From Desulfovibrionaceae bacterium (GTDB lineage Bacteria; Desulfobacterota; Desulfovibrionia; Desulfovibrionales; Desulfovibrionaceae): DNA of 54,413 nucleotides. Positions 44,702 to 53,091 of the stretch are shown here, piece after piece; the first letter of the stretch is position 1; each line of letters starts with the position of its first letter. The stretch covers positions 1 to 54,413 of the forward strand of contig JAVHLG010000024.1 in assembly GCA_031082225.1 (NCBI GenBank), given 5' to 3'. The translations under genes were made by a program, and so were the position numbers. The notes beneath the pieces were generated by a model. That model saw nothing but the letters and a program-made list of their open reading frames with translations. It ran no database searches and was not told where the DNA came from.

Positions 44702-45907
44702 ATGCCCGTTCCGGACAGCATAAAATCCCTGTTTTCCACCCTGCTCGTGCCGCCCGCCCTCCTCTACGGGCTCGGCATGCGACTGGCCAGACGTCTCGCC
44801 ACGCCCTGCGACCCGGGCATCCCCTGCGTGGGCGTGGGCGGCATGCAGCCGGGCCTGCCCGGGACGGTGCTGGTCACCTCCTGGCTCCTGGGCTGGGCCG
44901 ACCACCACGGCCTGCGCACGGCCGTGATCGCCCCCCCCTGGCGCAAAGGGGGGGAGACCCAGACCCTGCGGGCCACCCCCGGGGCCGATCCCGGGCTGAT
45001 CGACGCCCAGGCCATCGCCCTGTCCATGTACGCCCCCCGGGCCGCCGTGCTCTGCGACCCTGACCCCAGACGCGCCGTGGAATCGGCCATCGGGGCCTTC
45101 CGGCCGGACCTGCTGGTGGCCCACGACGGTCTGTCCCTGCCCCACCCGGCCAGAGGCCTCCAGATCGTGGTCCTTGGCCAGGACGACCTGACCACGGGCT
45201 TTAACCGCCCCATCCCGGCCGGACGCTGGCGCGAGGACGCCTCGGCCCTGCGCCGGGCGGACATGTTCGTGGTCTACATGCCGCCGGGGCGCTTCGCCGA
45301 GCAGGCCGGGCTCATGGAAAAACGCCTGTCCCGCTACGGCAGACCCGTGGTCGGCGTCAGCCCCCGGGCCTGGCGGCTGCGCCAGGTCGCTGGCCGCCAG
45401 ACGGCCCAGGACTTCGCGGGCGAGCCCTATCTGCTGCTGACCACCGAATCCGAACGCCGCACCACCCCCGAGGCCCTGGCCGCCCTTTTGCCCGCGCCGC
45501 GCCTGTCGGTCATCTTCCCGGACGGGCACCGCTTCACGGTCCAGGAATTGCGCCAGGTGCTGCATGACGCCACGCGCCTCAAGTGCCCCCGGGTGGTCTG
45601 CCCGCCCGTGACCGCCATCCGGCTGGCCGCCCGTCTGGCCGCCCTGGACGGCGGCGACGCGGTGGCCCTGTGGACCTATGATCCCGACGTGGTCTTCGGG
45701 GCGTCCCTGCCCCAGGGCGAAAGCTTCCGCGACTGGTGGCAGGCGGCCTGGGAACGGATCACCGGGCGCACGACGGCCGACACGCCCCGGGCCGCGCCGC
45801 CTGCCGCACCGGCAGACGCCCCCGCAGCGGAAGGCGATCTGGCGGACGACGCGCCAGCCGAAAAAACCCGCCCCCGGAAAAAAACCAACGCGCCGGAAGC
45901 TCAATAA
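44702..45907 (+). CDS. LpxK-like protein with degenerate P-loop
   Basis: 401 residues. It aligns to tetraacyldisaccharide 4'-kinase over its length (VPPALLYGLGMRLARRL; LVAHDGLSLPHPARGLQIVVLG; PAGRWREDASALRRADMFVV). But the Walker A stretch, normally GNxxxGGTGKTP, reads GGMQPGLPGTVLV (about residues 44-56), with Gly-Lys-Thr missing. The DDGFQH-like segment is also changed (AHDGLSLPHP). So lipid A kinase activity is doubtful. The last 60 residues are a charged Pro/Ala tail. Unless another lpxK exists, lipid A would be affected; a moonlighting or regulatory role is possible. Confidence 0.72.
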   Translation: MPVPDSIKSLFSTLLVPPALLYGLGMRLARRLATPCDPGIPCVGVGGMQPGLPGTVLVTSWLLGWADHHGLRTAVIAPPWRKGGETQTLRATPGADPGLIDAQAIALSMYAPRAAVLCDPDPRRAVESAIGAFRPDLLVAHDGLSLPHPARGLQIVVLGQDDLTTGFNRPIPAGRWREDASALRRADMFVVYMPPGRFAEQAGLMEKRLSRYGRPVVGVSPRAWRLRQVAGRQTAQDFAGEPYLLLTTESERRTTPEALAALLPAPRLSVIFPDGHRFTVQELRQVLHDATRLKCPRVVCPPVTAIRLAARLAALDGGDAVALWTYDPDVVFGASLPQGESFRDWWQAAWERITGRTTADTPRAAPPAAPADAPAAEGDLADDAPAEKTRPRKKTNAPEAQ

Positions 45908-46067
45908 CAGCCCCCGGCGCATCGTTTCGCTTTTTTCGTCCGCCCCGGTCCGCCCTGCCCCATCCGTCACAGACACGTCCCGCGCCCAGGCAAACCGCGT
46001 TCCCGGGCTGGCGGATCTCCCGCCGGTCGGGCCGGTCCCGGGGCCGTCCCCTTCTTCCCCTCTTCCC

Positions 46068-48674
46068 CTATTCCATGGACAGCGAGGCCAGGGGCTCGCC
46101 GTAGTAGGCCTTGCGGTACAACGCCTTGATCTCCGCCACCAGGGGATAGCGCGGGTTGCCGCCGGTGCACTGGTCGTCAAAGGCCAATTCCGACATCTCG
46201 TCCAGTTTCTCCAGGAATTCGTCCTCGGGAATCCCGGCCTCGCGCAGGGACTTGGGGATGTTCAGGTCGGCCTTGAGGGCCTCCACAGCCACAACCAGCC
46301 GGGCCACCTTGCGGTCCCGGTCGTCGCCGCAGCCGTCGGTCAGGCCCAGAGATTCCGCAATGCGCGCATAGCGGCCCTTGACGAAGGGATAGCGGTACTG
46401 GGGCAGAAGGCCCTGCTTGGTGGGGTTGTCCGTGGCGTTGTATTCGATGACGTAGGACAAGAGCAGGGCATTGGCCAGACCATGGGGCACGTGGAACATG
46501 CCCCCCAGCTTGTGGGCCATGGAATGGCACACGCCGAGGAAGGCGTTGGCGAAGGCCATGCCCGCAATCGTGGCGCTGTAGTGCATCTTCTCCCGGGCCA
46601 TGACGTTTTTTCGGCCTTCGTGGTAGGAGGCGCGCAGGTATTTGAAAACCAGGCGGATGGCCTCCAGGGCATGGCCGTCGCTGAAGTTGGTGGCGAACAC
46701 CGAGGTGAAGGCCTCGATGCCGTGGGTCAGGACGTCCAGGCCCGAATAGGCGGTCAGGGACTTGGGCATGTCCATGACGAACTCCGGGTCCACGATGGCC
46801 ATGTCCGGGGTCAGTTCGTAGTCCGCGATGGGATATTTCATGCCTGTGGCGTCGTCGGTGATGACCGTGAACGGCGTAACCTCGGAGCCCGTGCCCGAGG
46901 TGGTGGGGATGGCCACCATGACCGCTTTTTTCCGCAGGTCCGGGAAGGCGCAGATGCGCTTTCGGATGTCCATGAAGCGCATGGCGATCTCCTCGAACCT
47001 GAGGTCGGGATGCTCGTACATGAGCCACATGATCTTGGCCGCGTCCATGGGCGAACCGCCGCCCAGGGAGATGAACACGTCGGGCTGGAAGGAGCGGATG
47101 GAGTCCAGGGCGGCGTAGGTGCCCGACAGGTCCGGATCGGGCTTGACCTCGCTGAAGACGCGGTACTGGATGCCGAGCTTTTCCAGCACAGTGGTCACCT
47201 TGGTGACATGCCCCATGGCCTCCATGGTCTTGTCCGTGACGATGAAAGCCTTCGTCTTGGTCTTGATCTCCTCCAGGGCCAGCCTGAGCGCCCCCATTTT
47301 GAAGTAGATCTTGGGCGGCACCCGGAACCACAGCATGTTTTCCCGCCTCTCGGCCACGGTTTTGACGTTCATCAGATGCTTCACCCCGATGTTTTCGCTC
47401 ACGGAATTGCCGCCCCAGGAGCCGCAACCAAGGGTCAGGGAGGGGGCCAGCCGGAAGTTGTACACGTCGCCGATGGCCCCCTGGGACGAGGGCATGTTGA
47501 TCAGCGTGCGGCCCGTGGTCATAACCCGCTCAAAAAGCCGGATGCGATCCGTATTGGTCTCGTTGGTGTAGAGCACCGAGGTGTGCCCGGCCCCGCCCAA
47601 CACGATCAGTTCCTGGGCCATGTCCACGGCCTGCGGAAACGTCCCGGCCCGGTAGAAGCCAAGGACCGGGGAGAGTTTTTCATGGGCGAAGGGGTCGGCG
47701 GCGTCGATGGCCGCACGCTCGGCAATGAGGATCTTCACCGCCGGGTCCACGGCGAATCCGGCCATCTCCGCGATCTTGGCCGCGGACTGGCCCACAATGG
47801 CCGCATTGAGGCGGCCGTCCACGAACATGGTCGCGGCCAGGGCTGCCCGCTGTTCCTCGTTGACGAACAGGCAGCCGCGCAACACGAACTCGGCCTTGAC
47901 CGCCTCGGCCACGGACTCCTCCACAATCACCGCCTGCTCCGAGGCGCAGATCATGCCGTTGTCGAAGGTCTTGCTCATGATCACCGAGCTGACCGCCATC
48001 TTGATGTTGGCCGTGGCGTCGATGACCACCGGGGTGTTGCCCGCGCCCACGCCGATGGCCGGTTTGCCCGAGCTGTAGGCGGCATGGACCATGCCCGGGC
48101 CGCCCGTGGCCAGGATCAGGTTCACGCCCGGGTGCTGCATGAGCAGGCGGCTCAATTCGGCCGTGGGTTCGTCGATCCAGCCGATGATGTGTTCCGGGGC
48201 CCCGGCGGCCACGGCAGCCTCAAGGATGATCCGGGCGGCCTCGTTGGTGGAGCGCCAGGCCCTGGGGTGGGGCGAGAAGATGATGGCGTTTCGGGTCTTG
48301 ATGGCCAGAAGCGACTTGAAGATGGCCGTGGAGGTGGGGTTGGTGGTGGGGATGATCCCGGCGATGATGCCGATGGGCGCGGCCACCTCGCGGTAGCCGT
48401 AAGCCGGATCTTCCTCGATGACCCCGCAGGTTTTGACGTCTTTGTACTTGTTGTAGATGTATTCCGAGGCGAAATGGTTTTTGATGACCTTGTCCTCGAA
48501 AATGCCCATTCCCGTCTCGGTAACCGCCAGCTTGGACAGGGGGATGCGGTTGGCGGCCGCTGCCGCCGCCGCCGCGTGGAACACGGCGTCCACCCGGGCC
48601 TGGTCGAATGCGGCGAAAAGGCCCTGGGCCGTGCGGACCCGGGCCACGAGATCGTCGATATAGTCCTTGCTCAT
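46068..48674 (-). CDS. adhE: Bifunctional acetaldehyde-CoA/alcohol dehydrogenase
   Basis: 868 residues from ATG 48674 (GGAGA four bases upstream). The N-terminal aldehyde dehydrogenase half has GIIPTTNPTSTAIFKSLL and the catalytic cysteine in FDNGMICASEQAVI. The C-terminal iron-dependent half has GGGSPMDAAKIMWLMYEHP, the metal site region FANAFLGVCHSMAHKLGG and HGLANALLLSYVIEYN. It interconverts acetyl-CoA and ethanol, balancing NADH, and typically forms spirosome filaments. The palindrome at 48843-48858 lies upstream and may be a redox-regulator site. Confidence 0.96.
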   Translation of the reverse strand: MSKDYIDDLVARVRTAQGLFAAFDQARVDAVFHAAAAAAAANRIPLSKLAVTETGMGIFEDKVIKNHFASEYIYNKYKDVKTCGVIEEDPAYGYREVAAPIGIIAGIIPTTNPTSTAIFKSLLAIKTRNAIIFSPHPRAWRSTNEAARIILEAAVAAGAPEHIIGWIDEPTAELSRLLMQHPGVNLILATGGPGMVHAAYSSGKPAIGVGAGNTPVVIDATANIKMAVSSVIMSKTFDNGMICASEQAVIVEESVAEAVKAEFVLRGCLFVNEEQRAALAATMFVDGRLNAAIVGQSAAKIAEMAGFAVDPAVKILIAERAAIDAADPFAHEKLSPVLGFYRAGTFPQAVDMAQELIVLGGAGHTSVLYTNETNTDRIRLFERVMTTGRTLINMPSSQGAIGDVYNFRLAPSLTLGCGSWGGNSVSENIGVKHLMNVKTVAERRENMLWFRVPPKIYFKMGALRLALEEIKTKTKAFIVTDKTMEAMGHVTKVTTVLEKLGIQYRVFSEVKPDPDLSGTYAALDSIRSFQPDVFISLGGGSPMDAAKIMWLMYEHPDLRFEEIAMRFMDIRKRICAFPDLRKKAVMVAIPTTSGTGSEVTPFTVITDDATGMKYPIADYELTPDMAIVDPEFVMDMPKSLTAYSGLDVLTHGIEAFTSVFATNFSDGHALEAIRLVFKYLRASYHEGRKNVMAREKMHYSATIAGMAFANAFLGVCHSMAHKLGGMFHVPHGLANALLLSYVIEYNATDNPTKQGLLPQYRYPFVKGRYARIAESLGLTDGCGDDRDRKVARLVVAVEALKADLNIPKSLREAGIPEDEFLEKLDEMSELAFDDQCTGGNPRYPLVAEIKALYRKAYYGEPLASLSME

Positions 48675-48842
48675 GGGCTCTCCATCCGGCCCTGCGGCCG
48701 GTGCGCGCATCGTTTGCATGTTTTTTTCGCCAGGATGCGACTCGAAAGACGCGACCGCCCGCCAAGCCGCCCGGCACGGTGGCCCGCCTGGACGCCCCCC
48801 GTCGGCCATGCCTGGGTTCCGGGACACGTTTGAGCCTGTCTA

Positions 48843-48858
48843 GGCAACCATTGTTGCC
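48843..48858. promoter_or_regulatory. Palindrome upstream of adhE
   Basis: GGCAAC-CATT-GTTGCC is a perfect 16-base palindrome 169 bases before the adhE start. It does not match the usual Rex consensus (TTGTGAA-N4-TTCACAA). No clear -35/-10 pair was found beside it. Confidence 0.4.
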
Positions 48859-48931
48859 GTCGTGAGTCAAGCCCGTCGCTATGCAAAAATTGACAGAAGA
48901 AAACGGAAAGGGACGAGAGGGGATGGCCGCC

Positions 48932-50140
48932 TCAGGCGGACCAGGAGGCGGGGCTGCGGCGCGGTCCGGCGCAGAACCGCATGGCCAGTTCGTAGGCCAG
49001 ATTGACGTCCTTCATGACCTCTTCGTCGCCGCCCAGGTCGGGATGGAACATGCGGGCCATGTCCCGGTAGGCGTTTTTGATCTCCACCGGCGAGCAGGGG
49101 TAGTCCAGGCACAGGATGTCGTAGGCGCACTTGAGGTTCATGCCGGTGTTTCTGGCGGCCAGACGGCCGCGTTCCTGGCGCTCGCCGTTAAAGCGGTGGC
49201 GGGCGGCCCCGTCGGAACGCCCGGCCTCGCGGCGGGTGTCGTAGGCGTTGGAGCTGTGGGAGGTGCGGGATTGGCCGGGCCGCGCGGATTGGCCGAAGGT
49301 CTCGCGCTGCCGCGACTGCCCGGCGGTCCGGGCGTAGGGACCGGTTCCCGCCTGGCCCGCCTGGCCGGTCTGGCCCGAGGCCCCGGCCTGGCCTGAGGCT
49401 GCGGTGGCCCCGGGGCGGGCGGACTGGCCAGCCTGTCCTGTGGCGCCGAAGTTCCCGGCCGTATTCGTCTTTCCGGCGAATCCGAAACGTGGGCCGCCAG
49501 ACTGGGAGCGACCGGCCGCCCCGCCGCTTCCGGCCGGATCGGGTCCGGCCCCGGGCGTGGCGCCAGTGGTAGCTCCGGGCGTAGCTCCGGGTGCCCGGCC
49601 GCCGGCAAACGTCCGATAGGGCGATCCCTTGCGGCTGGAGTCCCCGGCCTGGGCCCCGGCAAAGGCCGGGCCCGTCCGGGACTGGCCGAAGGCTCCGGTC
49701 TTGCCGCCAGACGCGGCATGGTCGCGGGTGAAATCCTGGCAGCGGCCTGACGTCGGCCCGGCGGAAGCGCCCGATGCGGCGTCCGGTCCGGCGTCCGGCC
49801 CGGCGGCGGCCCGTTCGAAACGGCCGTAGCCAGGTCTGGGCCGGGCGGATTTGGCCTCCTGGGCCCTGGCCCCGAATCCGGCCGTCGCGGTCCGCGTGGT
49901 CCGGAAGGCGCTTTTGGGGCCGGTTTTCTCCGTCCGCGCCCCGCTGCGGGCAAAATTTTTATAGCCGACCCGGGCGGCGCGCAGGTTGCGCAAAACCCCT
50001 TGCAGATGGTCCAAAATCTCCTGCAAAATGGTTTTCGTGCGGCACAACTGCTTTTCCAGGGCCGCCCAATCGGTGGGCGACGAGGCGTCTCCCCTGTGGC
50101 GGCCGGAATCGGCCCTGGCCTGGGAGGAGTGCATGGACAT
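48932..50140 (-). CDS. J-domain protein with long Gly/Ala/Gln-rich linker
   Basis: 402 residues. A short helical N-terminus (LEKQLCRTKTILQEILDHLQGVL) is followed by about 270 residues of low complexity (GATPGATTGATPGAG; GQAGASGQTGQAGQAG). A C-terminal DnaJ domain (about 333-390) has AYDILCLDYPCSPVEIKNAYRD and the HPD triad at 366-368. The HPD suggests it stimulates a DnaK ATPase. The linker looks disordered and could drive condensation or membrane/adhesin contact. It is not DnaJ itself, as zinc fingers are absent. GGAG precedes the ATG. Confidence 0.8.
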   Translation of the reverse strand: MSMHSSQARADSGRHRGDASSPTDWAALEKQLCRTKTILQEILDHLQGVLRNLRAARVGYKNFARSGARTEKTGPKSAFRTTRTATAGFGARAQEAKSARPRPGYGRFERAAAGPDAGPDAASGASAGPTSGRCQDFTRDHAASGGKTGAFGQSRTGPAFAGAQAGDSSRKGSPYRTFAGGRAPGATPGATTGATPGAGPDPAGSGGAAGRSQSGGPRFGFAGKTNTAGNFGATGQAGQSARPGATAASGQAGASGQTGQAGQAGTGPYARTAGQSRQRETFGQSARPGQSRTSHSSNAYDTRREAGRSDGAARHRFNGERQERGRLAARNTGMNLKCAYDILCLDYPCSPVEIKNAYRDMARMFHPDLGGDEEVMKDVNLAYELAMRFCAGPRRSPASWSA

Positions 50141-50468
50141 CGCGGTCAGCTCCCCGACCCGATGGATTGGCCGGGACCGCCGGGCGACAAAGAAAAACGC
50201 CCCCTGGGACGGGTCTGTCCCGGGAGCGTCGGCCGTGCGCGGGGGTACTGTTTCATCTCGTTCGTTCGATCCAGGTTTTCATGGGCATTACCCAATTCGC
50301 AAGGGAATGGCAAGCGCCCCCCCCCGGGGTTCAGGGGCCGCCCCCCCGACGCAGGCCCCGGGAGATGACAGGGGGCGCGGTTTTAGTATAGGTATGGCCC
50401 TGTCGCCCCTTCGGGGCCGTCTGCAACCGAAGATTTCGCGACAAACGCCACTACCGAAAGGACCATCC
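50141..50468. other. Gene-free stretch between the J-domain gene and cheX
   Basis: 328 bases with a GCCCC-TTCG-GGGC hairpin at about 50405-50417 and an AGTATAGG that could be a -10 box at 50386-50393. No gene and no riboswitch consensus was identified. Confidence 0.4.
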
Positions 50469-50936
50469 ATGAAGCCCACCGACGCCGAAGTCGCCAAGCC
50501 ATTCGTCGACGCCACCAAGCACGTTCTGTCCATGATGGCCCAAATCGACCCCACCGCCGGCAAACCCTATGTCAAAAAGGGCAGTTCCGCCGCCGGGGAC
50601 GTCTCGGCCGTGGTCGGGGTGACCGGCGACAAGCACGGCAGCATCTCCTTGAGCTTTCCCAAAAAGTGCGCCATCGCCATCGTCAAGAACATGCTCGGCG
50701 ACGACATCGTGGACATCATCCAGGACGCCAAGGACGCCGTGGGCGAGGTGACCAACATGATCTCCGGGCAGGCCCGGGCGGGCCTCAGCCAGATCGGCCT
50801 CAACCTGCAGTCTTCCACGCCCACGGTGATTTTCGGCGACAACCACACCATCAGCCATGTCTCCAGCGGCCCGGTCATCGCCATCCCCTTTTCCACGGAA
50901 TACGGGGTGTTCACGCTGGAATTCTGCTTCGAATAG
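50469..50936 (+). CDS. cheX: CheX-type chemotaxis phosphatase
   Basis: 155 residues. The CheC/CheX/FliY-like motif E-x2-N occurs as GEVTNMISGQAR (E93, N96), with the family's beta-strand PFSTEYGVFTLEFCF at the end. CheX removes phosphate from CheY-P. Only one E-x2-N motif is seen, as in CheX rather than CheC. AAAGGA lies seven bases before the ATG. It stands alone, without cheA or cheY nearby. Confidence 0.85.
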   Translation: MKPTDAEVAKPFVDATKHVLSMMAQIDPTAGKPYVKKGSSAAGDVSAVVGVTGDKHGSISLSFPKKCAIAIVKNMLGDDIVDIIQDAKDAVGEVTNMISGQARAGLSQIGLNLQSSTPTVIFGDNHTISHVSSGPVIAIPFSTEYGVFTLEFCFE

Positions 50937-51042
50937 CCCCGGGGGCCGACATCCCGCAACGAAACGCGCCCGCCCCGGTTACGTGATCCAAACCAGTGGC
51001 CGCTGGCTGCATGTCCGGCGCTTCGTGAAGGCCGACCGCACC

Positions 51043-52968
51043 GTGACACGACATCCGCTCCGCCTTGCCACCTGTCTGCTGATTCCCTGCATCCTGGCGA
51101 TGCTCGGCGCGACCGCCCCGGCCCAGACCGGCCCGGGGGCCGTGGCCAAGGCCATTCCCGTGGAGCTTGAGACCGCGCTTTTCGCCCTGCCGCCCGGACC
51201 CGACGGGGGACGGCTGGCTGTTTTGTTGTTCACCCCGGCGGAGGGATGGCACGCCTACGGCCACATGCCCGGGGACACCGGACAACCCGCCACGGCATCC
51301 CTGCGCCTTGCGCCAGGCGATACCCCGCTGCCGGTCTATTTTCCCGAAGGCCGCCAAAAACCCGACCTCTTCGAGCCGGAGAAAACCGCCAACATCCACG
51401 ACGCCCCCACCCGGGTCTTCGTGCCCCTGCCGCCGGATGCGGCCCCGGGATCGCGGCTGACCGGAACCCTGAACCTGTTTCTGTGCTCCGCCACCAGTTG
51501 CTGGCCCGCCGTCCTGCCCGTGGACCTGCCCCTGGACGGGGCCACGGCCCCGCCTCCCGCCGAGGCCCAACCCTGGTGGCCGGAATTGGGCGCAGCCAAG
51601 GCCGCCACGGCCAAGGTCGCGGCCATGGTCGCGTCCCAAACCCCGCCCGAGGCGCAGGCCGCCCCCCTCGCCCCGACGGTGACCGGGGAGACCGCTGCGG
51701 CCCCGACCCTGGCCCCGCGCTCCCACACCCCGTCCCTGGAGGTGGCCGGGCTTTTGAAGGCGGCCCTCCTGGCCTTTCTGGCCGGGTTCATCCTCAACTT
51801 CATGCCCTGCGTGCTGCCCGTGGTCAGCCTGAAATTGAGCAGCCTGTTGTCCGTATGCTGCCATGAAAACGCCACGGCCCGACACCGCATCCTGCGCGAG
51901 CACAACCTCTTTTTCGCCCTGGGGGTCATGGTCTACTTCCTGGCCCTGAGCCTCCTTCTGTGGCTGGCCGGGATGGCCTGGGGACAGATTTTCCAGTCCA
52001 CAACCTTGACGCTGACCCTGACCGTGGTCCTTTTCGCCCTGACCATGAGCCTTTTCGGGGTGTTCCATCTGCCGGTGATCGACCTGAAGATGCCGGGCAA
52101 GGCCACAGGCGACTCCCGTACCGGCGCGTTTCTGACCGGCGTTTTGGCCACGCTTCTGGCCACGCCGTGCAGCGGCCCGTTTCTGGGCGGCGTCCTGGCC
52201 TGGACGCTTCTGCAGCCCCTGGCCACGGTCATGGCCGTGTTCACCTGTCTGGGGCTGGGCATGGCCCTGCCCTACATCCTTTTGGCCATCTGGCCGCAAA
52301 TGGCGCGGTTCATGCCCCGGCCCGGGAACTGGATGGTGTCGCTGGAACAGGGGATGGGGTTCCTGCTGGCCGGTTCCTGCATCTATTTCCTGACCATCCT
52401 GCCCGCCGACACGCTCGTGCCCGCGCTTCTGGCCCTGTGGACCACGGCCCTGGCCGCCTGGATATGGGGACGGTTCACCAACCTGTCCCAGTCCGGACTG
52501 CACCGGTTCGTGGTGCGCGGGGCGGCGGTGCTCCTGGTGGTCGCGGCCACGGCCTTCGCCGCCGCCGACCGGGAGCCGCCGCGTCTGGAATGGACGGCCT
52601 GGACCCCGGCTGAATTCGCGGCCCGGCACGGCCGGGAGAACCTGCTGGTGACCTTCACCGCCGACTGGTGCCCCACCTGCAAGCTCCTGGAACGCACGGT
52701 GCTGACGCCGGACACCCTGGGGCCGCTGGTGGACACATACGGCCTGACGCTCATGAAGGCCGACCTGACCAGCCAGTCCCCCGAGGCCATGGCCCTGCTG
52801 GCCGCCCTGGGCAGCCGCTCCATCCCCCTGACCGCGCTTTTCCCGGCCGGGCCGGGGGCCTCGGCCCCGCTTGTGCTGCGCGACCTGTACACCAGCGCGG
52901 CCCTGCGCGAGGCCATGGGCGAGGCCTTCGCCGCCGCGTCGGACGTGGCGAAAAAACCGTCGCCTTAA
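51043..52968 (+). CDS. dsbD: Thiol:disulfide interchange protein DsbD
   Basis: 641 residues from GTG 51043. After a signal sequence (CLLIPCILAMLG), the periplasmic N-terminal domain has LFLCSATSCWPAVLPV. The membrane core has the paired cysteines FMPCVLPVVSLK and LLATPCSGPFLGG and about eight helices. The C-terminal thioredoxin domain has ADWCPTCK at about residue 540. It carries electrons from cytoplasmic thioredoxin to periplasmic partners such as DsbC and cytochrome c maturation, relevant in a cytochrome-rich cell. Start is uncertain (GTG 50983 or 51025 are options). Confidence 0.9.
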   Translation: MTRHPLRLATCLLIPCILAMLGATAPAQTGPGAVAKAIPVELETALFALPPGPDGGRLAVLLFTPAEGWHAYGHMPGDTGQPATASLRLAPGDTPLPVYFPEGRQKPDLFEPEKTANIHDAPTRVFVPLPPDAAPGSRLTGTLNLFLCSATSCWPAVLPVDLPLDGATAPPPAEAQPWWPELGAAKAATAKVAAMVASQTPPEAQAAPLAPTVTGETAAAPTLAPRSHTPSLEVAGLLKAALLAFLAGFILNFMPCVLPVVSLKLSSLLSVCCHENATARHRILREHNLFFALGVMVYFLALSLLLWLAGMAWGQIFQSTTLTLTLTVVLFALTMSLFGVFHLPVIDLKMPGKATGDSRTGAFLTGVLATLLATPCSGPFLGGVLAWTLLQPLATVMAVFTCLGLGMALPYILLAIWPQMARFMPRPGNWMVSLEQGMGFLLAGSCIYFLTILPADTLVPALLALWTTALAAWIWGRFTNLSQSGLHRFVVRGAAVLLVVAATAFAAADREPPRLEWTAWTPAEFAARHGRENLLVTFTADWCPTCKLLERTVLTPDTLGPLVDTYGLTLMKADLTSQSPEAMALLAALGSRSIPLTALFPAGPGASAPLVLRDLYTSAALREAMGEAFAAASDVAKKPSP

Positions 52969-52984
52969 GCCCCGCCTCCTGCGG

Positions 52985-53032
52985 ATAAAAAAACCTCGTC
53001 TTTCGACGGCGGGGGCACAGCCTTTCCCGCCG
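52985..53032 (-). terminator. Terminator for the agmatine deiminase gene
   Basis: On the minus strand CGTC-GAAA-GACG ends in AGG and seven Ts. Just before it lies a second stem, CGGCGGG/CCCGCCG (53007-53032). It is 60 bases after the stop and between convergent genes. Confidence 0.5.
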
Positions 53033-53091
53033 CCGCAATCGAGGTCGTCGCATCCGGCCTTTTCCGCCGCGCGCGTTCCGGCAGCCCCCGA

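Noticed and set aside
45678-48833. 1051-codon plus-strand frame opposite adhE
   Set aside because: It is antisense to the complete AdhE sequence and has no recognisable domain.
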